Shown here piece after piece: positions 22,185 through 30,612 of a stretch of 45,570 nt of DNA. This DNA comes from a virus, in the IMG/VR virus record IMGVR_UViG_3300029264_000529, positions 1 to 45,570 of that record; one strand, written 5' to 3'. The translations under genes were made by a program, and so were the position numbers. The stretch's first letter is position 1. Every line of letters begins with the position of its first letter. The notes beneath the pieces are model-generated. The model had not been told where the DNA came from and ran no database searches. It was given only the letters and a program-made list of their open reading frames with translations.

Positions 22185-22403
22185 ATGGCGACCAACCAAG
22201 AAATGCAGGCCGAACTCGCACAGCTAGAAGCAAGGCGGTCGCAACTAATCTCCGAAGATTGGGTTAGTGGCGTCGGGTCTAACGGTCGATCGGTGCAGTT
22301 TGGTGACCGCACCAAACAGCTTGAAATGATCGACCGTCGCATAACCGAATTGAAGCTGTCGCTTGGTAAAGTCAGGCGCGGATATATGGTAGGTCGAAAA
22401 TGA
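22185..22403 (+). CDS. gpW-like head-tail joining protein
   Basis: 72 aa, the size of lambda gpW (68 aa). The arrangement is an N-terminal helix (EMQAELAQLEARRSQL), a short beta part with DWVSGVGSNGRSVQF, and a second helix (LEMIDRRITELKL), matching gpW. It lies between terminase and portal genes as in lambda and overlaps the portal start by 4 nt. It should stabilise packaged heads and form the platform for the tail. Confidence 0.82.
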   Translation: MATNQEMQAELAQLEARRSQLISEDWVSGVGSNGRSVQFGDRTKQLEMIDRRITELKLSLGKVRRGYMVGRK

Positions 22404-24031
22404 GTAATCCGGTCACAATCCTTGGCGTTGATGGCCTGCCGCTGAAAAAGTCGGCATCGTCATTTTCTGCGCCACGATATAGTGGAGGCGGTTCTATTGG
22501 TGGTACGTTGGCGGGCTGGTCGCCGAGATTGCGTGCTGCTGATGACCGGATTTCATCGGGTCGTGATCGCATGGTTGCCCGTGTGCGTGATCTTGTTGAC
22601 CGTAATGGCTGGTTATCTGGCGCGGTTCAGCGTCAGGTTGATGAAGCTATCGGGGCAAATTTTCGGTTTAACTGGAATCCGGATCTGCAGGCGCTTGGGC
22701 TTGATCGTGACTGGGCCAAGGAATGGGTTGCCCAAACCGAAAACGCTTTTCATAACTATGCCAACGATCCGCGTCGTCCGCTTGACGCTGGTAATCGGTT
22801 AAGTCTGGCTGGATTGCTTGGCTTGGCATTTCGTCACAGGATGAGCGAGGGGGATGCTGTTGCTCTTGTTCATTGGTTGCCCAGGCGACCAGTAGAATAT
22901 TCAACTGCGATCCAGATTGTTGACCCAGACCGGCTGTCAAACCCGTTTGGTCAGTTCAACAACGAAACATTGCGCAACGGAATTGAAATTAACGGGTTTG
23001 GTGCGCCGGTGGCCTATCACTTTCGGAGCCGGCATCCGAATGACCCTTGGGCAATCCAAAATCAGAACTGGGTAAGGGTGAATGCCCGAACCAAATGGGG
23101 GCGTTCCCGTGTACTCCACTTCTTTGAAATGGAGCAGGCTGGGCAAACCCGTGGCCGTGGCTTGTTGGGTCCGGCTATTGAAAAATTGAAAGTAGCAGAC
23201 GATTACGAGCGTTCGGAACAGGAAGCGGCTCTGATCAATGCCATTTTTGCCGCCTTCATCGAAAGTCCGTTTGACAAAACGATCATGGATGAAGTGACCG
23301 AGGACGAGGATACAATTTCGCGCTATCAACAGGAGCGTGCGGAATTTGCAGAACGTAATCCAATTCTGTTTGGTGGTTCAAAAGTCCATCGTTTGTTTGC
23401 TGGTGAAAGTTTCAATTTCAACCATGGAAACCGCGATAACGCGGCATTTCAGGGTTTCATATCCAACGCTTTGCGCCATGCAGCAACGGCTCTTGGTCAG
23501 TCCTATGAAGAATTTGCAAATGACTGGTCAGGCACAAATTATTCGTCTGCCCGTGCCGCGATGTTGAAATCGTGGAAGTTCTTAACAACCCGGCGAGGTC
23601 ATTTCGCAAACGGATTTGCCACGCCAATTTTTGCGTCATGGCTGGAAGAACATTTAAGCCTGGGCAAGGTTAATATACCAAACGGAGTTCCTTCATTTTG
23701 GCAAAACCCCGCGGCTTGGTGTCGCGGTAGCTGGATTGGTCCCGGTCGTGGTTGGGTGGATCCAGTCAAGGAAGCTAATGCTTCACAAATCCGTATGGAG
23801 GCCAATCTTTCGACGTTGCAAACTGAAGCAGCGGAGCAGGGGGCCGATTACCGTGAAATCCTTGACCAGCGGGCGCGTGAACGTGACGAATTTGATGAGC
23901 GCGGCCTTAGCTATCCTGGTGATAGCCAGACACAGGTTGCCTACACTGAAAATCAGGATGGTGACATCGTGAGCGCCCATGTATCAAAACTTGAAGATAT
24001 TGGCCGCCGCGCCTTGATGCGGAGAAAATAA
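22400..24031 (+). CDS. portal protein (lambda gpB family)
   Basis: 543 aa, usual for lambda-family portals. Recognised by the N-terminal ARVRDLVDRNGWLSGAVQRQ block, the central HWLPRRPVEYSTAIQIVDPDR and RGRGLLGPAIEKLK, and the C-terminal AGESFNFNHGNRDNAAF and FANDWSGTNYSSARAAML blocks. It forms the dodecameric DNA gate of the prohead. It starts inside the gpW-like gene and is followed by the protease. Confidence 0.95.
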   Translation: MSNPVTILGVDGLPLKKSASSFSAPRYSGGGSIGGTLAGWSPRLRAADDRISSGRDRMVARVRDLVDRNGWLSGAVQRQVDEAIGANFRFNWNPDLQALGLDRDWAKEWVAQTENAFHNYANDPRRPLDAGNRLSLAGLLGLAFRHRMSEGDAVALVHWLPRRPVEYSTAIQIVDPDRLSNPFGQFNNETLRNGIEINGFGAPVAYHFRSRHPNDPWAIQNQNWVRVNARTKWGRSRVLHFFEMEQAGQTRGRGLLGPAIEKLKVADDYERSEQEAALINAIFAAFIESPFDKTIMDEVTEDEDTISRYQQERAEFAERNPILFGGSKVHRLFAGESFNFNHGNRDNAAFQGFISNALRHAATALGQSYEEFANDWSGTNYSSARAAMLKSWKFLTTRRGHFANGFATPIFASWLEEHLSLGKVNIPNGVPSFWQNPAAWCRGSWIGPGRGWVDPVKEANASQIRMEANLSTLQTEAAEQGADYREILDQRARERDEFDERGLSYPGDSQTQVAYTENQDGDIVSAHVSKLEDIGRRALMRRK

Positions 24032-24033
24032 GG

Positions 24034-25347
24034 ATGTCTGTAATCTTTGCGAACCTTTGGGGGCGGCTGATTGGCCGCCCCCTTATTGTTACGCCCGAGG
24101 GCGCGCGGCAACTGACAGCCTATTTGATGTCCCGGTCAAATTATGGTGGCGGGCAGATCATTGAAAATGATGCGATCCACAATATTACTGACCTTATGGC
24201 GGGCGTCGGTAACGCCAAGGCGATGTCTGATCATACTGACCAGTTTTACCGGGTTATGGATGGTGTTGCGATCATCCCCATTCGCGGCACGCTAGTGCAT
24301 CGACTTGGCTTGAACCCGTATTGCGGCATGACCGGATATGACGGTATTGCCCGAAAAGTCGACCAAGCCGTATCCGATGCATCGGTCAAAGGGATTATGC
24401 TTGAAATCGATAGCCCGGGTGGCGAGGTTTCCGGCGTTCTCGAGCTTGGTGAAACAATCAGGGCGGCTCGTGACAAAAAGCCGGTTTGGGCTGTCGCGGA
24501 TGAAAGCGCCTATAGCGCTGCATACTGGATTGGATCACAGGCAAACCGGTTGCTTGTCCCCAAGACAGGGGGCGTTGGTTCGATCGGCGTCATCACGATG
24601 CACGCCGATTATTCTGAACATATGAAATCGGAGGGCGTGAAAGTCACGATTATCGCGGCTGGAACGCATAAATCTGACGGAAACCCTTTTGAACCATTGC
24701 CGGAAGATGTGCGTTCGCGTGTTGCAGCTGATGTCGAGGCAACACGTCAACTGTTTGCGCAAGAGGTTGTAAGCGGAAGGCCCGATCTTTTGATCGGGGA
24801 TGTTCTCGCAACCGAAGCGCTTTGTTACTCCGCCGATCAGGCGGTTGAAATTGGGCTTGCCGATGCTGTGCAGTCCAGTAAGTCGGCTATGGCCGATTTT
24901 ATTGAAAAGCTGTCCGTCCGGACAGTTATTGGCCCCATTCAAAGCAAAGGTGCTTCTGAAATGCCTCCTGAAATCAATGACCGCCCGGACGCAAATGATC
25001 CGGGCGAAACTGTAATCCCCGCCGATGACGACAAGATTGCGGTAGCTGTGGCGGCGGCGGTAGCTGCCGATCGTAAACGCTCTGTCGCCATCATTGGCAG
25101 CAAAGAGGCTGCAGGTCGAGAGGGGCTTGCTAGCTCTTTGGCTTTTGAAACTGACCTGTCTGTCGATGCTGCTGTTGCAATGCTGGCAAAGGCGCCATCC
25201 GCCCAAAGTAATCCCTTGTCGGCTGCAATGGAAAGCGAGCCGAATTCGGTTATCGGTGATGAACCCGAACCGGGGAAGGGGCCAAGCAAGGTTGAAAAGT
25301 TTGCTGCGAATTTCGCGGTAATTTCTGGTCGTAAGTTGAAAGGCTGA
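24034..25347 (+). CDS. S49 family head maturation protease (lambda gpC-like) with C-terminal scaffold
   Basis: 437 aa. The S49/SppA-like protease region spans ~70-300: the IDSPGG block (~125-130), catalytic Ser in ESAYSAAYW (Ser161) and Lys in GTHKSDG (Lys213). In lambda the C-terminal part of gpC is also translated separately as the Nu3 scaffold. Here a Met at residue 310 (24961), after AAAGG, begins an acidic, alanine-rich 128-aa tail (DDDKIAVAVAAAVAADRK) that would suit a scaffold. The tail ends in basic ISGRKLKG. Confidence 0.92.
   Translation: MSVIFANLWGRLIGRPLIVTPEGARQLTAYLMSRSNYGGGQIIENDAIHNITDLMAGVGNAKAMSDHTDQFYRVMDGVAIIPIRGTLVHRLGLNPYCGMTGYDGIARKVDQAVSDASVKGIMLEIDSPGGEVSGVLELGETIRAARDKKPVWAVADESAYSAAYWIGSQANRLLVPKTGGVGSIGVITMHADYSEHMKSEGVKVTIIAAGTHKSDGNPFEPLPEDVRSRVAADVEATRQLFAQEVVSGRPDLLIGDVLATEALCYSADQAVEIGLADAVQSSKSAMADFIEKLSVRTVIGPIQSKGASEMPPEINDRPDANDPGETVIPADDDKIAVAVAAAVAADRKRSVAIIGSKEAAGREGLASSLAFETDLSVDAAVAMLAKAPSAQSNPLSAAMESEPNSVIGDEPEPGKGPSKVEKFAANFAVISGRKLKG
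24961..25347 (+). CDS. candidate internal start for scaffold protein (Nu3-like)
   Basis: In-frame ATG inside the protease gene, with AAAGG 11 nt upstream, producing the 128-aa C-terminal part of the protease (MPPEINDRPDANDPG...). The length and position match lambda Nu3, which is made from an internal start of gene C. Internal initiation is inferred and not proven. Confidence 0.45.
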   Translation: MPPEINDRPDANDPGETVIPADDDKIAVAVAAAVAADRKRSVAIIGSKEAAGREGLASSLAFETDLSVDAAVAMLAKAPSAQSNPLSAAMESEPNSVIGDEPEPGKGPSKVEKFAANFAVISGRKLKG

Positions 25348-25351
25348 TGCA

Positions 25352-25693
25352 ATGACCTTAACGACATCCACCCCTGAAAACCTGATTGCAGGTGATTACC
25401 CCCTGGTAACAGAACCGGAAACTATCGCTGCCAATCAGGTATTGAAGCGAGGTGCGCTTCTTGGACGAAACACGGTAACGAAAAAACTGCACCTGTGTGT
25501 CGCCGCTGCCGAGGATGGCACTGAAAACCCGGTTGCGGTTCTTGTCGCGGCGATGGATACCACCGGCGCTGATGCCGATGGCCCGGTTTATAAAACCGGT
25601 ATTTTTCACTTTAGCGGGCTTGAAGTCGGTGCCGGTTGGGATAAAGAAACCCTTCGTGCGGCACTCGATAATGCCCCGCTGTTTGCCATTTAA
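25352..25693 (+). CDS. head decoration protein (lambda gpD-like)
   Basis: 113 aa, matching lambda gpD in length (110 aa), order and sequence blocks: LIAGDYPLVTEPETIAANQ, VLKRGALLGR, NPVAVLVAAMDTTGA and the final LRAALDNAPLFAI. It trimers on the expanded capsid and stabilises it. The gene lies between protease and major capsid genes as in lambda. Confidence 0.92.
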   Translation: MTLTTSTPENLIAGDYPLVTEPETIAANQVLKRGALLGRNTVTKKLHLCVAAAEDGTENPVAVLVAAMDTTGADADGPVYKTGIFHFSGLEVGAGWDKETLRAALDNAPLFAI

Positions 25694-25706
25694 GGCGGGG
25701 TAGGAA

Positions 25707-26726
25707 ATGGATATCTATTCAACAACTGAATTGCTTGGCGTTCTTCGTCAGTTTGAAGCGCCGGACATGTTAATTCTTGACCGGTACTTTCCGGGTTACG
25801 TCACGTCCACCACATCCGAAATTGCGATGGACAAGATTATTAAGGGCAAAAAGCTGGCACCGTTCGTGCTGCCAACGGCAAAAGCCAAAGCTGGAATTCG
25901 CGAAGGTTTCAGCACGATGACCTTCGCGCCGGCCACCCTCAAGCCGATGGATATTGTGGATCCTGAACGCCTGGTCAAGCGTATGGCTGGCGAGGCAATT
26001 GGTTCCGGCTCTCTCGATCCTGCTGCCCGTCGTGATGCGATTATTGGCGATATTCTGCTTGATCATCGGGATCGTATATCCCGCCGTATGTTGTGGATGG
26101 CATGGCAGGCTTTGCGTACTGGTAAAGTGATTGTCGAAGGCCCGGAATATCCATCGATGACGGTTGATTACAACCGTGATCCGTTGCTGACCAAGGTGCT
26201 GCTTGCGGCTGCGAAATGGTCAAATGAGGATGCTGATATCATCGGCGATCTTGAAGACTTTGCAGCTGATATTCAGGACAAGTCAGGTGCTGTTGTGACG
26301 GAAGTTTTCATGTCGCCGACGGTCTGGAAATCTGTTCGTAAAAATCCTGGTATTCTTGCTTTGCTTGATAACCGTCGCGCGACAAGCAGCGTGGTGGAGT
26401 TGGGCCCGTCGTCTTCAAAGGTTGTGCGGCAGGTGGGGCAAATTGGTGATTTTACATTCTATGTCTATGCCGAAACCTACGAAGATGATGATGGCAGCAC
26501 TGTGCCTTATATTGGTACAAACGAAATTGTCATGACCGGACCGGCAATTGAAGGCACCAAAGCTTATGGCGCTATCCTTGATAAAGGGGCGGGTTATCAG
26601 CCGCTGGATATTTTCCCGAAAATGATCGAGGAAGAAAATCCATCGATTGAATCAGTGTTGACGCAATCACGTCCCCTTATCGTTCCCGGAAACATCAATG
26701 CGTCGCTTTCTGCGACGGTGCTGTAA
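25707..26726 (+). CDS. major capsid protein (lambda gpE family)
   Basis: 339 aa, the normal length for gpE-type capsids (341 aa in lambda). Recognised by YFPGYVTSTTSEIAMDKI, LAPFVLPTAKAK, FAPATLKPMDIVDPERL and the C-terminal QPLDIFPKMIEEENPSIES / SRPLIVPGNIN blocks. It assembles the icosahedral HK97-fold shell. Confidence 0.95.
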   Translation: MDIYSTTELLGVLRQFEAPDMLILDRYFPGYVTSTTSEIAMDKIIKGKKLAPFVLPTAKAKAGIREGFSTMTFAPATLKPMDIVDPERLVKRMAGEAIGSGSLDPAARRDAIIGDILLDHRDRISRRMLWMAWQALRTGKVIVEGPEYPSMTVDYNRDPLLTKVLLAAAKWSNEDADIIGDLEDFAADIQDKSGAVVTEVFMSPTVWKSVRKNPGILALLDNRRATSSVVELGPSSSKVVRQVGQIGDFTFYVYAETYEDDDGSTVPYIGTNEIVMTGPAIEGTKAYGAILDKGAGYQPLDIFPKMIEEENPSIESVLTQSRPLIVPGNINASLSATVL

Positions 26727-26737
26727 GGGTGGGCGTT

Positions 26738-27103
26738 ATGGCGATTAAAAAAGTTGCAGTCGTCCCGGTCGTTACATTGGAAGGTCGGGACAAGAAAACG
26801 GGTAACCGGTTTGTTTATCTTTCCGGGGAACCTGTTGAATTGCCATCATCCGTTGCTGATGGCCTGATCAAAGATGGCTTGGTGCATTTGGCTTCCGATT
26901 TATTCAAGGCAGCGCCAGAAGCCGAAAAGGCGACCGTTGATCGTCTTGTGACAGTGATTGAAGGACTGGCAGACGAGGACTTTCTTGCGGATGGCCGTCC
27001 GTCCGTCGAAGCGCTGGAACTTGCAACCGGCCTTGAAGTGTCTGGAAAGCAGCGGGATATCGCCTGGGAAAAGTATCAGGAAACTGTAAATAGCGGGTCC
27101 TGA
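26738..27103 (+). CDS. hypothetical head-region protein, 121 aa (position of FI)
   Basis: It starts MAIKKVAVVPVVTLEGRDKK at 26738; a GTG at 26729 is possible. The first half is beta-rich with a RFVYLSGEPVELP block, and the C-terminal half is helical and Ala/Asp-rich (LADEDFLADGRPSVEALELATGL), a HeH-like pattern. Lambda FI sits at this position after the capsid gene, but I see no sequence match to it. A terminator follows. Confidence 0.75.
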   Translation: MAIKKVAVVPVVTLEGRDKKTGNRFVYLSGEPVELPSSVADGLIKDGLVHLASDLFKAAPEAEKATVDRLVTVIEGLADEDFLADGRPSVEALELATGLEVSGKQRDIAWEKYQETVNSGS

Positions 27104-27125
27104 TACAGACCCAAAATACCGATTG

Positions 27126-27154
27126 AAAGCCTGCCCTTCGGGGCGGGCTTTTTT
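27126..27154 (+). terminator. rho-independent terminator between head and connector genes
   Basis: AAAGCCTGCCC (27126-27136), a TTCG tetraloop and GGGCGGGCTTT (27141-27151) followed by T's. It lies inside the structural operon and would lower expression of downstream tail genes compared to the capsid genes. Confidence 0.88.
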
Positions 27155-27169
27155 CTTTTGGGGTAGGTG

Positions 27170-27490
27170 ATGATTGATTTTGACCGGTTTTTGAATCAGC
27201 CCGTTGCGAAAGCATTCGGGCAGGTGGCGACTGTACGCCACCAAAGCGGGCAGGTTAGCACAATTGACAAGTTCGACTATCGCCAAAACGCCCATTCAGG
27301 TGACCTTGGCGGCGATGCGGATGTTCAATTTTTTGACTATAGCGGAGAATTTCGCGCCGGCATTGTGCCCGTTACGCACGGGGATTTCATCGATGTGACG
27401 GGCCAGACCTTTACGGTCGACACGGTTGACCCGGATGATACTGGCTGGGTTACGGTCGGCCTTATCAAGGGCGAGGTTCGCAATGTCTGA
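27170..27490 (+). CDS. head-tail joining protein (lambda FII-like)
   Basis: 106 aa. The C-terminal VTHGDFIDVTGQTFTVD and VDPDDTGWVTVGL match the RGDTL / F.VD.VSPDD layout of lambda FII, and the N-terminus (FDRFLNQPVAKAFGQ) is the expected helix. Size and position also agree. The ATG at 27170 follows GGGGTAGG. It would cap the portal-gpW stack and accept the tail. Confidence 0.75.
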   Translation: MIDFDRFLNQPVAKAFGQVATVRHQSGQVSTIDKFDYRQNAHSGDLGGDADVQFFDYSGEFRAGIVPVTHGDFIDVTGQTFTVDTVDPDDTGWVTVGLIKGEVRNV

Positions 27491-27974
27491 CTGGCAAACG
27501 CGATCTGATCTGATGGTTGATTTGCAGAACCGCATCAAAATGCTGGTTCCAAATGGCAATGTTGTTATTGGCCGGCTGATGGAAGTTTCAGCCGATATCC
27601 TGCCTGCCATCTCAATCTACTCACCTACCGATGACATGGTCCCGATGGGGTCAAGCTGGCAGTTTGCGGCGAATATTTCGCTATCGTTTGAGGTGTTGCA
27701 GTCGGCCCATGAAGGTTGGTGCCAAGCAACCGAAAGCCTGACCGTCCAGATCATTACCGGTCTTTGTGCATCGACGGAATGGCGCAGCTACTGGCAGTCG
27801 CCACCATCATTTGCCACCAAACAAACCGTACGGGGTGACTCCGGGCATTCTTTGGTTGGCGAAATTACCACCATTGCCGGTGAATTACGCCGCAAACGGG
27901 TGTCGCGGCTGGTCGCGGGTCTGCTTGAAGGCATCGATCTTACTTTGGAGCGTGAAAATGAAAGTCCAGATTAA
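27483..27974 (+). CDS. tail terminator-like protein (Mu gp37 position)
   Basis: 163 aa. The centre ILPAISIYSPTDDM followed by LSFEVLQSAHEGWC resembles the beta strands of lambda GpU-type tail terminators. It lies where Mu gp37 (DUF1834) lies, right before the DUF2635 and sheath genes. It would end tail-tube growth. The start (MSDWQTRSDL) overlaps the FII-like gene by 8 nt. Family assignment is moderate. Confidence 0.65.
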   Translation: MSDWQTRSDLMVDLQNRIKMLVPNGNVVIGRLMEVSADILPAISIYSPTDDMVPMGSSWQFAANISLSFEVLQSAHEGWCQATESLTVQIITGLCASTEWRSYWQSPPSFATKQTVRGDSGHSLVGEITTIAGELRRKRVSRLVAGLLEGIDLTLERENESPD

Positions 27975-28194
27975 CCCCGGCAAAACTGTCGAGGGCAAGC
28001 CGTTGCGGGTTTTTAACCCCGTGCGCCGGGAATTTTTTCCTGGCGGTGAATTTGAATTGTCCGATCAGGATCTGCGCAATCCCGAAATCCGCCGTTTGCT
28101 GCCCCCGGTATCGGGTGGTGGTATTTCCGGTGGTGTTTTTGGCGATCTGGTGGTGGTGGCCAATGCCGCGCCCGCCAAAAAGGCAAAGGAATAA
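27958..28194 (+). CDS. DUF2635 family tail protein (Mu gp38 position)
   Basis: 78 aa starting MKVQINPGKTVEGKPLRVF, the short beta-rich form of DUF2635 proteins, with a Gly/Ala-rich tail. It lies directly before the sheath gene and overlaps the preceding gene by 17 nt, as in Mu-like tail modules. Function of the family is not known. Confidence 0.72.
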   Translation: MKVQINPGKTVEGKPLRVFNPVRREFFPGGEFELSDQDLRNPEIRRLLPPVSGGGISGGVFGDLVVVANAAPAKKAKE

Positions 28195-28197
28195 ACA

Positions 28198-29709
28198 ATG
28201 ACCATTCCAAACGAGGCATTTAACCAGGTGCCGATTAATACGCGGGTGGCTGGTAGCTATTTTGAAATTGACGGGTCGCGTGCATCGGGCTTTGTTGCCA
28301 ACCATACCGCGCTGATCATTGGGCAAAGCCTTGCGGCTGGTACGGCGGATGATGATGTTGCGGTTCTGGTTCCTGGTACGGGGGAAAGCGCAGGCGCACT
28401 TTTTGGGGCTGGCTCCATCCTGGCCATGATGGTTTCCGCCTTTCGCGAAAATAACCCGACGATGACGCTCTACGCTTTGCCAATGGCCGACCTGGAAGCC
28501 GGTGTTAAGGCCAGGGTCGATGTTACCATTACTGGAACGGCAACCGAAAACCGCGCTTTGCCGGTATATATCGCCGGCAAACGCGTGTTTGTGCAGGTCG
28601 CGGTTGGGGATACGGCAACGAATGTTGCAACCGCAATGGCGACGGCCCTGAATGGGGTGCCTGACATGCCCGTGGTGGCAAGTTCAGCTGCTGGTGTTGT
28701 CACCCTGACGGCAAAAAACGCAGGGGAAGTCGGCAACGATATCCGCTTTATGGTTGCGGTGCGCGGTATCATGTCTGGGGAAAAAGTGCCGACCGGGCTT
28801 GCGATTTCTGCCCCTGATGGCGGTTTCCTTTCCGGTGGCTCTGGCAACCCGGACGTTGCCGGGGCTCTGTCCGCCATCGGTTCGCAGGAATTCAATTATA
28901 TCGGTGTGCCCTGGACGGATGGCGCGACCATCGATGCCCTGTCTACCTGGCTGGAAACCAAACAGGGGGCTGGTGGCGAGGTTGACGTAAAGGCGTTTGC
29001 TGGTCGGCGCGGTACGCTGTCTGAACTGGTGACGTTTGGCACGTCACGTAACGATAAATTCGTGTCGGTGATTGAAAGTTATGATGCCCCGATGCCTGCC
29101 TGGGCACGCGGCATGCGCTATATGGGCCAGGCATCGGCCAAGCTGTTCAATCACCCGGCCCGGCCCCTATATGGTCTGGAACTGATCGGCGAAATGGCGC
29201 CACCGGAAAAAAGCCGCTTTGGCTGGGTTGATAAAAACACCCTGCTGTTTTCCGGCATCTCGGTGACGGATGTTTCGGCGGATGGCAAGGTGCGCATCAA
29301 CATGCCTATCACGCTTTATCAGACCAATCAGTTTGGCGACCGGGATGCGTCGTGGTTGCTGATTAATACGGTCGCACAGCTTGGTCGTATTCGCGACGAG
29401 ATGCAAAACGTGATTGACAGCCGGATTATGGCGCAACGCCCGATGCTGGTGGATGATGGCACGGCAATTGACGAGGCGATCGCCCATGTCACGCCGAAAT
29501 CGGTCAAGGCGACCTTGGTTGCGCATTATGCGTATTTGCAGGGTTTGGGATTTGTCGAAAACCTTGATGAATTCCAAAAACGCCTGCGGGTCGGCAAGTC
29601 GGCAACCGATTCCTACCGGATGAATGCCATTTATCCGCCCGATTTGTCGAACCCGCTTTACGTGCTTGCAACGCAAATCGCGTTCGAGCTTGATTTCCGC
29701 AACTATTAA
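28198..29709 (+). CDS. contractile tail sheath protein (Mu gpL-like)
   Basis: 503 aa, the size of Mu gpL. Recognised by the N-terminal VPINTRVAGSYFEIDGSRA, the GFVANHTALIIGQSL block and the C-terminal sheath core (DGTAIDEAIAHVTPKSVKATLV and the terminal FELDFRNY). It forms the contracting outer tube, so this phage is a myovirus despite its lambda-like head. Confidence 0.94.
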   Translation: MTIPNEAFNQVPINTRVAGSYFEIDGSRASGFVANHTALIIGQSLAAGTADDDVAVLVPGTGESAGALFGAGSILAMMVSAFRENNPTMTLYALPMADLEAGVKARVDVTITGTATENRALPVYIAGKRVFVQVAVGDTATNVATAMATALNGVPDMPVVASSAAGVVTLTAKNAGEVGNDIRFMVAVRGIMSGEKVPTGLAISAPDGGFLSGGSGNPDVAGALSAIGSQEFNYIGVPWTDGATIDALSTWLETKQGAGGEVDVKAFAGRRGTLSELVTFGTSRNDKFVSVIESYDAPMPAWARGMRYMGQASAKLFNHPARPLYGLELIGEMAPPEKSRFGWVDKNTLLFSGISVTDVSADGKVRINMPITLYQTNQFGDRDASWLLINTVAQLGRIRDEMQNVIDSRIMAQRPMLVDDGTAIDEAIAHVTPKSVKATLVAHYAYLQGLGFVENLDEFQKRLRVGKSATDSYRMNAIYPPDLSNPLYVLATQIAFELDFRNY

Positions 29710-29723
29710 TCGGGGGCCGTGCA

Positions 29724-30080
29724 ATGGCAACTTTGGCGGGCCTGCAGGCCCTTAACGTCAACGGTGCGGCTTTCGCCGTGGCGGAGACAGGATCGTATAA
29801 CCTTGGTGGCAAAACCCGCGAAAACATCGCGGGCGGCGGCAAGGGATCGGTTGGTTTTTCACAAAAAGGCCGTGCTGCTTTTATCGAGGTGGAGGTTTTT
29901 CTCGATGAAGGGCAGTCGGCATCTGATCTTGATGTGCGGGGTGGTGAAATCAAGCTGGAATGTGCTGACCGCACCGTCATTCTTTCACCGGGCACCTTTG
30001 TTGGTGACCTGAATGTTGATGCCTCCAAAAACAGCCTGACGGCGCGTTTTGAAGGCAATTCCGCAAGGGAGATTTCATAA
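29724..30080 (+). CDS. tail tube protein (Mu gpM-like)
   Basis: 118 aa, typical for Mu gpM. Beta-rich with VNGAAFAVAETGSYNLGGK and FIEVEVFLDEGQSASDL, the usual blocks of the phage tail tube (PF10618-type) family. It is placed right after the sheath and forms the inner tube through which DNA passes. Confidence 0.9.
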   Translation: MATLAGLQALNVNGAAFAVAETGSYNLGGKTRENIAGGGKGSVGFSQKGRAAFIEVEVFLDEGQSASDLDVRGGEIKLECADRTVILSPGTFVGDLNVDASKNSLTARFEGNSAREIS

Positions 30081-30612
30081 TGTCAAATCCTGTTAATGGC
30101 GTTGACGTATTCGATGTTGATGAAATTGATATCGATGACTTTGTCGAAGATGGTGAACATGGAAGTAAGGTCTTGCGGCTGGAATATCCGTTTTCTGTCA
30201 CGCTCAAGGATGGCAAAGAAACGATAACTGAAAATGTCGAACATCTCGAATTCCGCCGTCCCCGGGGTATCGATATGGAAAAGCTTGATCGCATGGGCGA
30301 AGCTGCTTCTTTGAAGGATATTCGCGGCTTTGTTGCTGGTCTTGTCATTGAGCCTAAAGGTATCAGTAGCCAGAGGATTGGCGATCTCGATGCCTTTGAT
30401 ATGATGCGTGCGACGAAAGTCTGTTTCGGTTTTTTCCCCAAACCCCGATCGGTGAATACCGGGTCGTCGTAAAGTACCTGGTCACCCGGTTTGGCTGGCT
30501 GCCTGGTCAAATTCACGACATGCCGCTTGATGACATCATTCTCGCTATTGAAGCGATGATCGAAGATGCGGAGCGGCAAGCAAAAATCATTGAAGGCACG
30601 AGCAATGGCTAA
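30080..30612 (+). CDS. tail assembly chaperone with -1 frameshift (Mu gp41-like)
   Basis: The short form (30080-30472) has 130 aa (VEHLEFRRPRGIDMEKLDRMG). At 30430-30436 the in-frame heptamer T TTT TTC is a classical -1 slippery site. Slipping there produces a 177-aa protein ending at 30612 with GEYRVVVKYLVTRFGWLPG and DDIILAIEAMIEDAERQAK, a recognisable second chaperone domain with no start codon of its own. Contractile and long-tailed phages make two chaperone forms in this way to assemble the tube around the tape measure, which begins at 30605. Confidence 0.85.
30430..30436 (+). promoter_or_regulatory. -1 ribosomal frameshift slippery heptamer
   Basis: T TTT TTC in the zero frame of the chaperone gene (codons GGT TTT TTC). 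Shift to the -1 frame keeps both tRNAs paired and opens a 58-codon extension. Followed by CCCCAAACCCCG and GC-rich sequence that may aid pausing. Confidence 0.78.

Noticed and set aside
24535-25371. Minus-strand frame of 278 codons
   Set aside because: Shadow of the protease/scaffold gene.
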